Assembly (NCBI RefSeq): GCF_000417875.1
Contig: NW_006920878.1
Span: forward strand, 235,279 to 299,278
DNA from: Pseudozyma flocculosa PF-1
Taxonomy: Eukaryota > Basidiomycota > Ustilaginomycetes > Ustilaginales > Ustilaginaceae
Direction of reading: 5' to 3'
DNA length: 64,000 nt
Part shown: positions 1 through 12,200 of the stretch, in pieces
How the letters are laid out: each line of letters starts with the position of its first letter
How positions within the stretch are numbered: position 1 is the first letter of the stretch
Translations under genes and position numbers: made by a program
Notes under the pieces: model-generated
Databases searched by the model: none
Seen by the model: the letters and a program-made list of their open reading frames with translations, nothing else
What the model was told of the DNA's origin: nothing

Positions 1-584
1 GGCCAGGCTGGGTGCGTCGGCCGTGGAAGGCGAGAATGAGCGCGGGGCAGAGGAGGACGACATCTGAGAGTCGCCGGATTAGGGGCGGTGGCTTGGGTGC
101 GGCGATTGCGAGGGGGCGAAGAGGGCGGCGGGTCCCATGTTGAGGGCTCAGACTTGCAGTGTCGAGGCGGATGAGCGTGGCATCCTTGTGCTGCTTGGCC
201 CGACCTCGAGTGGCCAGGCGGGGTGGTGGTGGTAGCGCTGGTGAGGAGGTGAGGAGGGTACAGCAGTCAGCAGCCGCCCCCCGCCAAAGTCGAGGCACAG
301 CGCACCTATGTCCATGTGGAGGGCACCCGACCTCGGAAGCCGGACATCGACGTCGACCCCTCGACCTCGACGCTGCACCGCCTCTCGCTGGCCTGTGCCT
401 TCGCTGACCTGTGCCTGACGCGGGTCTGACCCCTCGCCGCCATCAACCACCACCTGCACCCACCCACTTCCAACACCGCCATCCCTCATATCGACGCACT
501 CATCAACGCCACCCCCGCCCAACCACGCACAGACAGACCAGCACCCCTTTGTCGCACACCGCCGACAACCGCACACAGGCAGCC
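1..584. other. Upstream region of ATG6, no supported gene
   Basis: GC-rich sequence before the ATG6 start. From about 400 onward it is CA/C-rich, as expected of a leader or promoter. Open frames on both strands here have no recognisable domain and look like GC-bias shadows. The first 150 bases could hold the end of a neighbouring gene, but nothing shows it. Confidence 0.4.
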
Positions 585-2050
585 ATGTCCTTCACCTGCC
601 AAAAGTGCCGCCAGCCCCTCCTCCTCTCACCCACCCTATCCTCCGAGCTCGACCTCAACCAGTCCGCCTACGACCTCATACAGGACTCGTTCATCGCACA
701 CCCCCATCGCAGCCACCCGCATCGTCATGCCTCCTCGTCAGCCGCAGCGGCCCAGCTCGGCCACACCCCACACGCCATCACCACCACCTCCCCCTCCTCG
801 CCCGCCTCACCCGCCGCCACTGGCACAGACGCACAGGGATCCCTCAGCGCCCGTCTCCTAGCCTCAAGCCGCCTCTTTGACCTCCTCTCCCACCCGCACC
901 TGCCCCACGCCTCCACCTCGGACCCCTCGACCGCCATCGACCACCCGCTATGCAACGAGTGCACCGACGCCCTCCTCGAAATCATGGACGACCAGATGGC
1001 CAACATCAGAAAGGAGAGGGACGCCCTCCTCGCATTTGAGTCAGAGTGCAAGCGCTACGGTGTCATGCCCAGCTCCAAGGGCACTAGCGACGAGCAGCCG
1101 TCGCAGCAGCAGCAGCAGCAACTACAAGACCTCATCTCTCAGCTCGCGACAGATGAAAAGCAGGCCAAAGACGACCTTGAACTCGCAGAATCACAACGAC
1201 TCAGCGTCGAGGATGAGCTCCGTGCCCTCGACCAGCAGGAGCGAGCCCTGCAGGCAGAAGAAGAGAGGTGAGCGCGCCTGGCCTCGCCCCCCGCCCGCAA
1301 CCTCTCCCTAATCGCTGACACCGCTCCATTCTCCTGTTACACGCCGCCGCCGCCGCCGCCGAAGCTTCTGGGCCAAGCACTCGGCCCACGCGCTCGAAAT
1401 CGCCCAGCTCAGCTCGGCGCGCTCGTCTCTGCTGACCTCGCTGGACCACACGCGCGCCTCGCTGGCCCGCCTGACGCTGACCAACGTCTACAACGACGCC
1501 TTCTGCATCGGCCACGACGGCGGATTCGCCACCATCAACGGGCTGCGCCTCGGCCGCCTTCCGGGCGCCAACGTCGAGTGGAACGAGATCAACGCCGCAT
1601 GGGGTCAGACGGCGCTGCTCCTCTCGACGCTGGCACGCAAGCTCGACGTCGATTTTCAGGGCTGGCGCATCCTACCCAAGGGTTCCTTTAGCACCGTCCA
1701 CCGTACCGACGGCGATCGGGCCGTGTACGAGCTGTACGGCAGCGGCGACTGGCAGATTGGGCGGCTGCTCCAGTCGAGGCGGTTTGACCACGCCATGGTC
1801 GGCTTCCTCGACTGTCTCAAGCAGCTCGCGACGTGGGCCAGCCAGCGCGACGAGAGCCTGCGCCTCCCGCACGCCATCAACAAGGACCGCATCGGCGAAG
1901 CTAGCATACGCCTCCAGTTTGGACAGGACGAGACTTGGACCCGCGCACTGCGCCACGTGCTCTGGACGCTCAAGGTGCTCCTCAGCTGGACCGTGCAGAG
2001 AATCGACGAACTAGACCCACACCCGCCGCAGCAGGCACAACGGCCCCCGA

Positions 2051-2081
<31 letters not shown>

Positions 2082-2142
2082 GACGGCGGCGACGGCGGCG
2101 GCGACGGTGCCACCAAGTCCCAGAAGATCCATTGCGGCCTAG
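585..2142 (+). CDS. ATG6: Beclin-1/Atg6 family autophagy protein (Vps30-like)
   Basis: Two exons, 585-1267 and 1365-2142, give 486 residues. Splicing is inferred from the GTGAG donor at 1268 and the AG acceptor at 1363-1364, which join frames exactly at the conserved EEE-x-FW position where Beclin coiled coil passes into the C-terminal domain. The start at 585 gives the typical N-terminus FTCQKC with a CxxC pair (Cys5, Cys8). A Q-rich coiled coil follows (about residues 160-230), then the evolutionarily conserved domain with TNVYNDAFCIGHDG, TINGLRLGRLP and a late FLDCLKQL segment. Family knowledge: this is a subunit of the Vps34 PI3-kinase complexes in autophagy and vacuolar sorting. The C-terminus ends in a poly-Ala/Thr tail encoded by a GCG-type triplet tract (about 2058-2106), unlike the usual hydrophobic end, so the last 35 residues are lineage-specific. 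Confidence 0.93.
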
Positions 2143-2605
2143 TCTGTTGCGGCGATCCGGTCGAAAACGGATTGCACCCGCTGCAACCTCGCAGCGTATC
2201 CTGGGGCCGTCATCCCGCCTCCCCTCTCCCCTGTAACCCCTGTAGACTGCCATCGCACCCATGCTCGCTCCTCCATGAAGGTGCAGTCCCAATATACCCA
2301 TACCGTACTTTGCCCCGCTGAGCAAGAGCCTTCACCTGAAGCCGCTCGCTCCGTCTTTGTGTGCCTTTGAAGCGTCGTCGGGGATCTCGTCGTGGGTGCG
2401 GAGCGAGGCCGTCGAGCCGGCGTCGGACGGGCTTGGATGCTGTGCGGGCTGTGATGCCCATCAAGCTGATCAGGGAAACATCGTCTCTGAGATTCCGTGG
2501 CTCTCTACTACCAGCCGCACGGTGGGCCGAAGCTGCGCTACAATAACGGAGACGGTGGGGATCGGAAGCGAGCAGTCTGGCCAGTGGCTTCAGGGCGGCG
2601 GGGTA
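2143..2605. other. Convergent 3' region between ATG6 and isocitrate lyase
   Basis: Spacer between two convergent genes. It should hold both 3' UTRs. I see no gene or conserved element in it. Confidence 0.5.
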
Positions 2606-4402
2606 TCACTTGCTGGCAAACTGCTTTTCGGTGCTCTCGCCGCCCGAGGCCTTGTACGAGATGTTGCTGATGGTGCCGAGCAGGTTGTCGACGTACTCGG
2701 CGCCCGACCACTTCTGGTGGGTGAGGACGTCGCAGCCAATCTCGCGCTCCTTGCGCTGGACCAGCTCGACGTAGGCCTTCATGCCCTCCTGGGCGAAGCC
2801 GCGGGCAAAGAGGTCCGAGATGTAAGCGTTCGAGTGGAGACCGCCGAGGGTGATGAACTGCCACACGAAGCCGAGCTTGCCGAGATCCCAGACGTAGCTC
2901 TTCATCTGGTCGGTGCTGAGCTTAGCGGCGTCCCAGTTGAACGACGGCGACAGGTTGTAGGCGAGCCACTGCTGCGGTCGCGCCGCCTTGACGCCCTCGG
3001 CGAACTCCTTGGCCTGGGCCAGGATGGGCGACTTGGTCTCCATCCACAGCAGGTCGGCGTAGGGTCCAAAGGCGATGCCGCGGTTGATGGCGCACTGGGT
3101 GCCGCCCTGGTAGCGGTAGTAGCCCTCGCGCGTGCGCGCCGCGTCCCAGTCCCAGAAGATTTCGACGCCGTGCTTCTTGGCAATGGCCTTGGCCTTGGCG
3201 TGCGACTGGTGGTGCGCCTCCTTGAGGAAAGCCTCGGCCTTGGCCTTGCCGCCCTTCTTCTCGAGCTCCTTTGCGACGGCGTCGGTGTAGAGCATCAGGC
3301 CGGCCTTGGCGAGCCAGTCATCCTCGATGGCCTGCAGCTGGGCGCCGCTCTTGCCCTCGCGCTCGGCGCGGAAGAGGACGTCGACCATGGGCTCGAGGTT
3401 GGGGTTGGTGGAGCCGATGATGAAGGCGTGGTCACGCTCGTCGACGTTGGACGTGATGAGCGTGGCCGCCTCCGAGTCGGTTCGCGCGACGACGAGGTTG
3501 TCGACGCCCATGATGTCGTACTGGAGGCGGATGGCGATGAGGCGGTTGATGTGCTCCTGGATGGGGACGAGCACCTTGCCCGCCATGTGGCCGCACTTCT
3601 TGGTGCCGGGCGCCTGGTCCTCGATGTGGATGCCGGCGGCGCCCTTCTCGACAAAGAGCTTGGTGAGCTTCATGACGGCCGTCAGACCGCCGTGGCCCGT
3701 GTCGGCGTCGGCGACAATGGGGCGGAGGTAGTCGACGGGAGCCTGCTTGGCGCGCTGCTCGGACGTCATGGCGGTCCTGGCCTCCCTCTGCTTACGGTCG
3801 TGGAAGAGCTGGGCCATGAAGAGGTGCTCGACCTTGTTGGGGACGGTGTTGTACGGGTAGTCTGCCAGATCCGGGCCGGGCTCGTTTGTGCTCGAGGCGG
3901 TGCTCGAGCTCTGCCAGCCGGAGACGTAGACCGTCTCGAGGTACTTTGCCATCTGCGTCACCTGGACGGGGTCTAGCGCGCCGTAGGTGTGCGAGGTGGT
4001 GCCGTTGGCGGCGTGGTTCTTGAGCGAGGCCCACAGCTTCTTGGCCTGGACGTTGGAGAGGTACTCCTGCTGGACGGTGCCGCGCTTGGAGACGACCTGC
4101 TCGGCCGTATAGGGGCGGGTGACGTTGGCGAAGCGCTCATCCTGGACCGGGCAGGCGGCGGAGAAGGAAGTCGAGCGAGGAAGGACGGAGCTGGGTCAAC
4201 GACTGGGGTGCGCGATGGCCAGGTATCACGGCGACGAGGTGCTGATGGGCCCGACGCCGGAGCAGCCGGGCCTGCTCTGCCCCGTCTTTCACCATGTCGC
4301 CGTGCTCGCATCGGTCGGTTCAGGCTGCAGGACACTCACCTTCCACCACTTCTTGACGGCCTCGACCTCCTGCTGGAAGAGCTGAGCCTCCTTGTCAGAC
4401 AT
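2606..4402 (-). CDS. ICL1: Isocitrate lyase
   Basis: Exon 1 is 4402-4340 (21 codons ending KKWWK) and exon 2 is 4141-2606, joined across a 198-nt intron (GTGAGT...CCAG), giving 532 residues, the usual fungal length. The enzyme splits isocitrate into glyoxylate and succinate in the glyoxylate cycle. The signature KKCGHMAGK carries the catalytic Cys (about residue 204), preceded by [10 protein letters not shown] and [11 protein letters not shown], which bind metal and substrate. The start is fixed by the conserved N-terminal helix [16 protein letters not shown]. The C-terminus reads FASK and does not end in a clear PTS1 tripeptide, so peroxisomal import, if it occurs, would need another signal. 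A TTATAA-like box lies about 175 bases upstream on the minus strand. A 539-codon open frame on the opposite strand is an antisense shadow of this gene. Confidence 0.97.
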
Positions 4403-6183
4403 GATGTGCGTGTTCGGGGTGGTGCTGGGTGAGATGTATGCGGTTGAGCGGGAGAGACAGGACTGTGTTGCTGTGCGAAAGATGCCGAGAGAGACGGCGG
4501 GAGGTATTACGCGATGGACAAAAGGCGGGGGGTAGGGAGACTTGGAGGATGATGGCAGAGGCTGGCGTTGCCGTTATAAGGAGTAGTGGAGTCGCCCCGC
4601 CTGCGCTGGACCCCGGCTCAGAGGCCCGCAATGACCGGAGGCTCTGTCCAGATCGAACGACCTGACGGGGCGAGCAGGGAGCAACGATGACCAGCAGGGG
4701 CCCAAGGCACGAGGCAGGGGGGGGCCTGTGGGCGCCAGCGGCGCTGGCGGAGCAAAACGCCTGGCCTCGCGCAGAAGCCCAGCAGGCCGCCAGGCAGAGG
4801 AAGGTGAGGGGCCCGCCCTAGCCTACCTTGCTGCTGGTCGAGGTTTCAAAGCGCTCGCTCAAAGGCAGGCAGGCAGGGTAGGGCCTGCCAGCCTACGCTA
4901 ACATATCGGCTAGACCGGCCTGATCAGGGCGTCGACCGACGACGACGACGCCGCCGCCGAAGCTCGTCCCGCCCCGACCCGCCGCTGCGTCCTCTCCCGG
5001 CCCGCACCCGACGTGAGTCACGGCGGATGGGCCCGATGAGCACCGTACCTCTCCGCCTGTGAGATCGTGTTGGAAGAAAGCAATCGACCACAGGCAGGCC
5101 CAGACGGCCCCGACCATGCCGCTGCTGGCGCGCCCCAGGCCGGCTATCGAGAAAGCAAGCAAGCCCGGCAGGCCGATCCCTAGCCCGAGCACCGCCAGGG
5201 TCCCGTCCTGCTTGCTTGTTGACTTGGCCTGCCCCGCGCGAATTCGGGCAAAAAAGTGTGGAGAAGGCGGCGCCAGGCAGGCTAGGCCTGGCCAGGCCGC
5301 ATCGGGCGGGCCAGCCAGCCCAGCCCGACTCCTCTTTTCACGCTCGCCTGCCACCGCCAGCCGGTCAGAGGAAGGCAGGCAGGCACAGCAGGCCCGCCCT
5401 CTGCGCCGTGAAAACGCGACGTCGTCATGCCTGGCCTGCCTCTTGCTTGCTTGCTGGACTGCTCGGAATCTCCGTTAGCGCCGACCTGGGCCTGCGACGC
5501 TGCGAGGCCAACAAGAAGGCCGGGGTCGCCGCCGTCGTCGCCGCCGCCGCCGCCCACGTCGTCATCATCGTCCTTCCATCGCGGGCAGACCAGCTGATAC
5601 CTTCCGTGCGTGCTCCCCGTCCCATCGAAGCTGCGGACCTTAAGCGTAACCCCGCGAAGAAGACGGGCCCAGTCAGGGCTAAGTAGGTCGTCTGCCTCTT
5701 TTGAAGCGGGTTGGTGCCGCATAGGATGGGCCGACTAGCTGCTCGAGATCGGTGAAGCCGAGGAGGGCAGGCATGCTTGGCAGGCGATGGCTGCCTCGAT
5801 CGGGGATCGATGCGCAGGCAGGGAGAGGTCTTAGCCTTGGAGCTGCAGGCGAGGAGGGACGGCCCGCGAGCGGCGCAGATCCTGCAAAGCCGAAGCAGAC
5901 AAGGCCTGGCGGCCAAAGCGGAGGTTTCGACCTGCCAGCCTAGGCCAAGCAGGGTCGGTCTCGGTACCGAGCAATTCGGCCAGCTCTCCACTTTGGCTCT
6001 CTCTGCCCGTCTTCCGAGGTCGGCCAGAACTTTTTGGACGGGTCGTGGGTGCCTCCGCTCTTTGCCATCACCACCCACCCACTACTCGAGCTCTGCTTGC
6101 CGTCCTTTGAAACCACAAGCCAGAACCGCGTACCATCCCTCGCCTCTTTTTCTCGTGCCCAGAACCGATTCGCATTTCCATCC
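4403..6183. other. Long divergent intergenic region, ICL1 promoter and TSR3 leader
   Basis: About 1.8 kb between divergent genes. It contains many GGCCTGGC/CAGGCAGG and CTTGCTTG short-unit tracts (for example about 4790-4890, 5270-5400, 5430-5460). Open frames on either strand have no recognisable domain. I see no supported gene and take it as regulatory and spacer DNA. Confidence 0.45.
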
Positions 6184-7598
6184 ATGGGCAAGACCGGATC
6201 ATCTTCGCGTGGTGGTGCCGCCCGCGGCAGAGGAAGAGGCGCGGGCGGGGGTGGACATCGAGGGCGAGGCAAGGGCGGCGGTGGAGCCGGCGGGCTGGCA
6301 GCTCGCCATGCTTCCGCCCTCATGTACGACGGCGATAGCTGGCGGCCAGAGAGCGCGATTGATGGGCATCCGTCAGGTTCCAGCAGCGACGAGCAGGATG
6401 GGCCCAGCGACGGAAGCGAAGACGACAGCGGCGACACCCGAACAGCGTCCGGCTCAGGTCGATCTGCCGACGAGGACTCGTCGGAGGACGAGACGGGGAT
6501 CAACGGCGGCAGCGACATCGAATCGATAGAGATGCCTGTAGCCATGTGGGTGAGTACCAGGGATACTGCCTCGCCGCCAGTCAAGCCAGCAGGCCATGGT
6601 CTCTCGCCCTGGACACCCTGGTATTTTGACGTCTGACCTTGCTTCTCGCTGCTCTTTTGGAACAGGACTTCAATCATTGCGATCCGAAGCGCTGCAGCGG
6701 CAAGAAGCTGTCGAGACTCGGACTGATCAAGGAGCTGCGGGTGGGACAGAAGTTCCGAGGCGTCGTGCTGACGTGAGTATGAATACTGGCCAGCGCAGCT
6801 CCAGCAGCCGCCAGGCTACTCACCTCTGCTTCGACTTCGTCCCCCTCTCCCAGTCCAAATGCAACAAAGACACTATCTCCGGCAGATGCCGACATCATCC
6901 GCGAGAACGGTGTGGCCGTCGTCGAGTGCAGCTGGGCGAGGCTCGACGAGGTGCCGTTTGGCAAGCTCAAAAGCCCGCACGAGCGGCTTTGTAAGTGTGG
7001 TGCATCGGAAGGTGGGGTCGCGAATGCCTTCGCTCATCGAGATTGATGGACTTCGTCTGCCCCCATGTTCAGTGCCGCACATGATCGCCACCAATCCGGT
7101 CAACTACGGCAAACCGATGAAGCTCAACTGTGTCGAGGCCGTGAGTACCGCGGCCGATGGCCTCGTTGCGATGCAGGCAAGGTTGTCTCACCGCTCACCG
7201 GAACCAGGCTTTGTCCCCTGCTTTGGCCACCACAGCTCGCGGCGGCCTTCTACGTTTGCTCGATGCCGGCGCAAGGGCGCTTGCTGCTGTCCAAGTTTGG
7301 GTGGGGAGAGCACTTCCCGCACATCAATTCTCGCTGGATCCAGGCGTACCAGGGTTGTTCGAGCGCCGAGCAAGTCGACGACCTGGCACGCAGGATGGTG
7401 GAAGAAGAGAGGCTGGAAAAGGAGGCGGACAAGAAAGCATTCAAGGAAAGCGGCGGTATCCAGGGCAGTCTGGACCGCGACGTGCTGGCCTCGGTCGGAG
7501 GGGCCAAAGATGCCGAGGAGGATCGAAGCGAAGAGGAGGCAGAGGAGACTCGAGCGTTGCAAGACGACTTTTCCACAGTCGTCCGCATCACTTCCTGA
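6184..7598 (+). CDS. TSR3: 18S rRNA aminocarboxypropyltransferase Tsr3
   Basis: Five exons: 6184-6549, 6666-6772, 6854-6990, 7073-7140 and 7236-7598, giving 346 residues. Donors are GTGAGT or GTAAGT; the frames join to restore the Tsr3 core. The enzyme transfers the aminocarboxypropyl group of SAM to the hypermodified pseudouridine of 18S rRNA in late small-subunit maturation. The core begins at about residue 118 with MPVAMWDFNHCDPKRCSGKK and continues through ENGVAVVECSWARLDEVPF, LPHMIATNPVNYGKPMKLN and FGWGEHFPHINSRWIQAY, all typical of the family. The first 45 residues are RG-rich and the next 70 acidic and Ser-rich, an extension longer than in yeast. The C-terminal 90 residues are charged helix (EEERLEKEADKK). 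Family assignment is firm. Confidence 0.95.
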
Positions 7599-9294
7599 CG
7601 GAGGTTCAGACAGAGCGTCTGCCGACGCCGGTGCTCTCCTGTGCACGGCAGAAAGTGTCGCTCTGGTGATATGTATCCCTCGTGGTCGTCTGCAAACTAC
7701 CTAGATCCGGCGCCTGCCTTCGCAATGCCGACTGGAGCGGTCGAGCCGCCGGACTGTGCAGAAAGGGTACCCTGCCGAGCGATCAGGGTCCAGCCGAGTG
7801 GAATACCCGGCTGATGGCGCGTTCCTCGCCGCTTCGATTTCTCCGAATAAATGTCGTAATTTCGACCTGGAAGTCCACAGGTGCCGCCGCAGGAGCGCGT
7901 CTCCCCTTCGATCTTTCTGCACACCCTTCGAGCCATGTACATACACCAGAAGCCAGGAGTCCAAAAGCGCATTGGCTCCGGCTCGAGTCCAAGATAACGA
8001 GCAGCGGGCCGGACGACCCTTCGACGACGAGGCGTGGCGAGGCTAGAAGAGGCGCTTGGTGACGCTCCCGGACTCTGTTGCGATGCTGGATCCTTCCAGA
8101 GGAGATACGACAACGCCAACACGCAGCGAGGGCAGAACCAGCAACACACAGACCAGTAAACTAGCGGTATCACGAGGGCCGCGCCAGGAGGGCACAGGTG
8201 GGCAGGCAGGGGTCAGAGAAGGTGCATGCCGGCGAGGCCTGGCCTGGCCTTTGGCCGGCGGCATGGGCGTGGGAGAAGCGGATAGGTAGCTGCGGAACGC
8301 AGGCGTCGATCCGCCGATGCAGGGCCTGCCGTTCTCCTCCTCCACCTCGAGGCCGGCATGCTGGTACGGTGCGCCTTTTTGACCTTGCTTGCTTGCCCTT
8401 TGCCTCGCCCTTGTCGCCGAGTCTGTGCCGTCGAGAAAGCCTGATTTCTGATTTCACCGGCCACTCGCGACCTCCCTGCCTACATATCGCAACCGCCATC
8501 TATCGATACAACGCTCCGACGCCCCCGGACCCCCCCCCCCCCCACCATCCCCCCTTTATCCTCTTGACTCTTGCTTGCTGGCTTGCTTGCTTGCCCTCGC
8601 TGCCTTGGAAGGACGGCACTTCTCTGCCACGCGCTGCTGCACACCCCAACACACCACCCATTGTCCGCAAACAGCGTCGGCACCGGAGCAGGAACGGACG
8701 ACGTCTGGGCGTCTCGATCACCATCCTCGTCGTCGCCAACACCTGCCTTCGGCCACCTGCTTTCAACAAGAGTGAGACGCTTTACCCGCTCGGACCATCA
8801 GGACGCCCTCAACGCCAACTACCACCGACTGCCACTGCACTCACTGTCGGCCGGATCGCATCGGCAAATCCACAACCCACGCCATCTCTGCCATCCAAAG
8901 CAAGCCCCTTTGGCCATCATACAGACCGCACCCACTCTCCATCTGGCCCTTTCCCCGGCAAAATCGCTAGCTCCTTTGCTCGTCCGCAGTACCCACCTCC
9001 CTGATCTGAGCTCCGTCTTTGGTCTGCTCCGAACCGCGCCGCCCGTTTAGCTCTTGACCACCTCGACGTCAGATCGATCATCGACCAATCGAGCATCAAA
9101 TCCTACCCTCTCGATCCCCCGCTTTGGCGCCCATCTCCTTGACCTCCCGGCCATCACCGACACGCGGCAAGTGTCGACGACGCCTGGCCTTCGTTTGCCG
9201 CGACCATTACAGGAAAGCAGGCCGGAAAGATCTGTCGGCACAACAGCGGACCTCGGCCAAAGTCACCCTCGACTTCCTCACTTGAGCTGCGATC
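7599..9294. other. Intergenic region and long pyrimidine-rich leader
   Basis: About 1.7 kb. From roughly 8370 it is C/T-rich with CTTGCTTGC tracts and a 14-base C run at 8530-8543, then a CA-rich stretch up to the next start codon, as in a long 5' leader. Open frames here show no recognisable domain. An upstream exon of the next gene is possible but unsupported. Confidence 0.4.
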
Positions 9295-12200
9295 ATGTCG
9301 GCGCCGGCCGCCGCCATGGCCGGTGACACTGAAGCCACTGCGACGACGAGCTTGGCCCCTTGCACATCGATCGACAAGACTCAACCTCCGCTGCCGCCAT
9401 CCACGGTCCAGGACATGCCTGACGCCGACAAGCCCTCGGTACGCCGGAGCACTTCCAGCAACCTTGGCAGAGGCCTTTTGAAGCGACTCGCCAGCCACTC
9501 GAGCTCACGCTCAAAAGGCGATGACAATCCTTCCCGACTGAGCGGTGAGAATAAAACGGCGGCCGGCAACACCGACAGGCGAGCATCGCAGCCGCCTCCG
9601 TCCGCTGCCAGTCACCACCGCCTGACGAAAGCGGAGCTGGCCGAGCTCAGCAGGCCTAGGGGCAAGTACAAGAGCGGCGTCCGCTGGGATCAGTACGATG
9701 TCCCTGAGCCCTTCATGGAGGTCAGCGCATCGGCTGCTGCGCAAGAGGGCTCGGCCGCCCTTCAGGAAGGTCTGGTCGCCAACGCGATGCTCTCCTCGGC
9801 CAGCACCGCCGCGGCTCAAGCTTACGCCGAGAACCGCGTGCTTGCGGAGCCTATCTTTTCAACCGTCTCCGGCGCCGCCTCTCCACCCGCAGAAGCTGAT
9901 GCAAGGAACGCGGTTGGCGTCCCGAGCGTTGATCAGACTCTGGCCGCCGTCACCCAGAGCGGAGTGACCGCCGGCATCCTGTCGGAGCGGACATCTCCAG
10001 CGCCAGCCGCACAGCGCTCGCCATCGACGAAAGCGGGCGATCCGATTTCTGCAACAGGCACCACGACCTCGTCCCAGCGAGCCTCACCGGACCAGCAGTT
10101 GGTGTCGGAAGCAGCGCAACGAGTGCTCGCGGCCGCGAGGAAGCAGGCGCGCATCGCGCAGAGCAAGCAGGGCCTCTCGGTTCCCGCCTCGCCTCTGACG
10201 CAGCATGCGCCCAACCTCAGCGCTGCCGACAAGAATGTCGTCAGCCAAGAACCGAGCTCGTCGACCGCAGCGCCAACCAACAGCGGCGATCACTTGGCGG
10301 CCGCACATCTCAGCGCAGACGAACAAGTTGCAGTCAAGCCAGGCCGTGGAAAGAGTCTGATCGGAACAATCAAGGATAAGGGTGGCAGGAAGCCGCGCAG
10401 TCGCAAGAATTCGCTTTCGAGCAGACCCAATGATGGCGCCTCTGTGTCGAGCTCGCCGGAGCCCAATGCCAGCAGCCCGCCCAACACCATCGGACGGCGC
10501 CGTCGCTTCAACGACACGAGAGACCTCGACCTGCTTGCCTACGAGCTGGCAGCAGAGGCCTTGGCTAGCGGCCTACCACAGCCTCCCTTTGCGCGAGGCA
10601 GCCGCAGCGGATCCTCGACGCCGCGCTCCCTCGGCCATGGACATGGCAGCAGCGATGATCGCCGCCGCTCATTCCACAGCGTCGGCAGCGGCAGCGAGCA
10701 CACTTCCAACACCAGCCAGGCCAGTCTCGCCAATCTCATGATGCAGCCGATGACGCAGATCAACCCGGTTCAGAGGTCACGCGAGGCCTCTTTCTCTGGG
10801 CTCAGTGCCCCGTCGACGAACGGCACCCCGTCACATAGCGTGCCTGCGAGCCCTCCCCTGATGCCCAGCGATGCGATGCGACCAGATCGGGTGAGTGGCC
10901 GCGCCAAAGCAGGGCTGGAGTGGTCCCAAGTTTCTCCCCTCTGACCATCTCGCTCCCTGATCCCGTTGTGCCCCGATGCATGGCTCCGCTAGAATGGGTT
11001 CTCTGCCCCGTCGCCGTATCTCAACCAGGCTGCGAACCTGATGCCGGCGGACATGCTGACCGGACTTGGTGGTTCGCCGTACCCGTCACTGTCCTCAAGA
11101 AAGGCGCGCGATCCTCTTGATGGCATCGACAATCTGGACCCCTTCGGCATCCCGCTCGTCCACGAGTCGCCCTTTGACGCCACGTCGGCCTACGCCAATC
11201 GGACCAACGTCTACCATACGCCAACCCAGGTGGCGCACGCCCGCGGCCGTGTTGGCGCCGCAAATGAACGGCGGAGCGTGCTGCAGATGAAGCTGCACGA
11301 TCCAGAGACGGAACTGCAGGGCCTCACCAAGGTGCCCAAGGGCAAGAAGCTGACGCCGTTCGGAAGCCGGGCCGGCAGCCGCGCGAGCAGTCGTGCGCCT
11401 TCGCCTAGCGCGTCGGACACGAACCTCAGGGCGACCGCCGCGGCACAGGCAGACACCCCAGCTGCCAAGAGAAAGGTGGCCCAGGCTGCGAAACCCTCGG
11501 GCGTATCGAGCCCCCGGTCGCGGATGCCTTCGGTTGCCGACATGGACAGGCACAGTGCGAACAACCGGCCTTCTTTTGATAACAAGGCTGCATCGGCCGT
11601 CGTACCCCGTCACACTTCGCCTGCCGAGTCCGAGTCCCAAGTCGCGACACCTAGGGCAGAAGCGCCGCCGCCGCCGCCGATCGACGCTCGTAGCGGAACC
11701 AACTCCCAGCTCTCCAACGAGGCGCATCCCGAGCTCGAGGGCCGGTCGACGGAGTTGCAGCCGATATCGGCGCTGTCGGTCCCCACGAACGTCAACGGTA
11801 GCAAACCCAGATCGCAATCGGGCGCGACGTCAAACCTTCCTCCCCCGTCCAAGTCGTCGAACCGGCTCTCTGGAATCTTTGGCTTTGGCAGGAAGAAGAA
11901 GGAAGACCCTGCCCCGCCACAGTTGCCGTTGGCGCCACCGCAAGCCGACGCTGCTAAGCAAATGTCGAAGGCGACCGCATCAGCTCGCTCTGCCGACACT
12001 GAGGAGACGGGAGATGTCGTCGTAATGCCATCCGAGCAAGGCAGCCTTCCGCCTCGAGCGGAGCCGCCGACCTTCTCCCACTTGCGCGTCGATGCTGGCA
12101 CATCTGCATCCCGATCCCTCCCAACGGCGACGTCTGGTGAAGCTACTCCCGAGGTGCAAGGTATCACCATGCCCTCGGCGCCGGAGGACGAGGCCCGATC

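Noticed and set aside
2357..3976. 539-codon open frame on the + strand opposite isocitrate lyase
   Set aside because: It lies wholly antisense to the well-supported lyase exon, has no domain and is explained by high third-position GC.
5425..6078. 217-codon minus-strand frame between isocitrate lyase and TSR3
   Set aside because: No recognisable domain or signal, overlaps low-complexity GGCCTGGC tracts, and fits a promoter region better.
8530..8543. 14-base C run as a functional element
   Set aside because: Homopolymers of this kind are common in C/T-rich leaders and may also vary through sequencing error.
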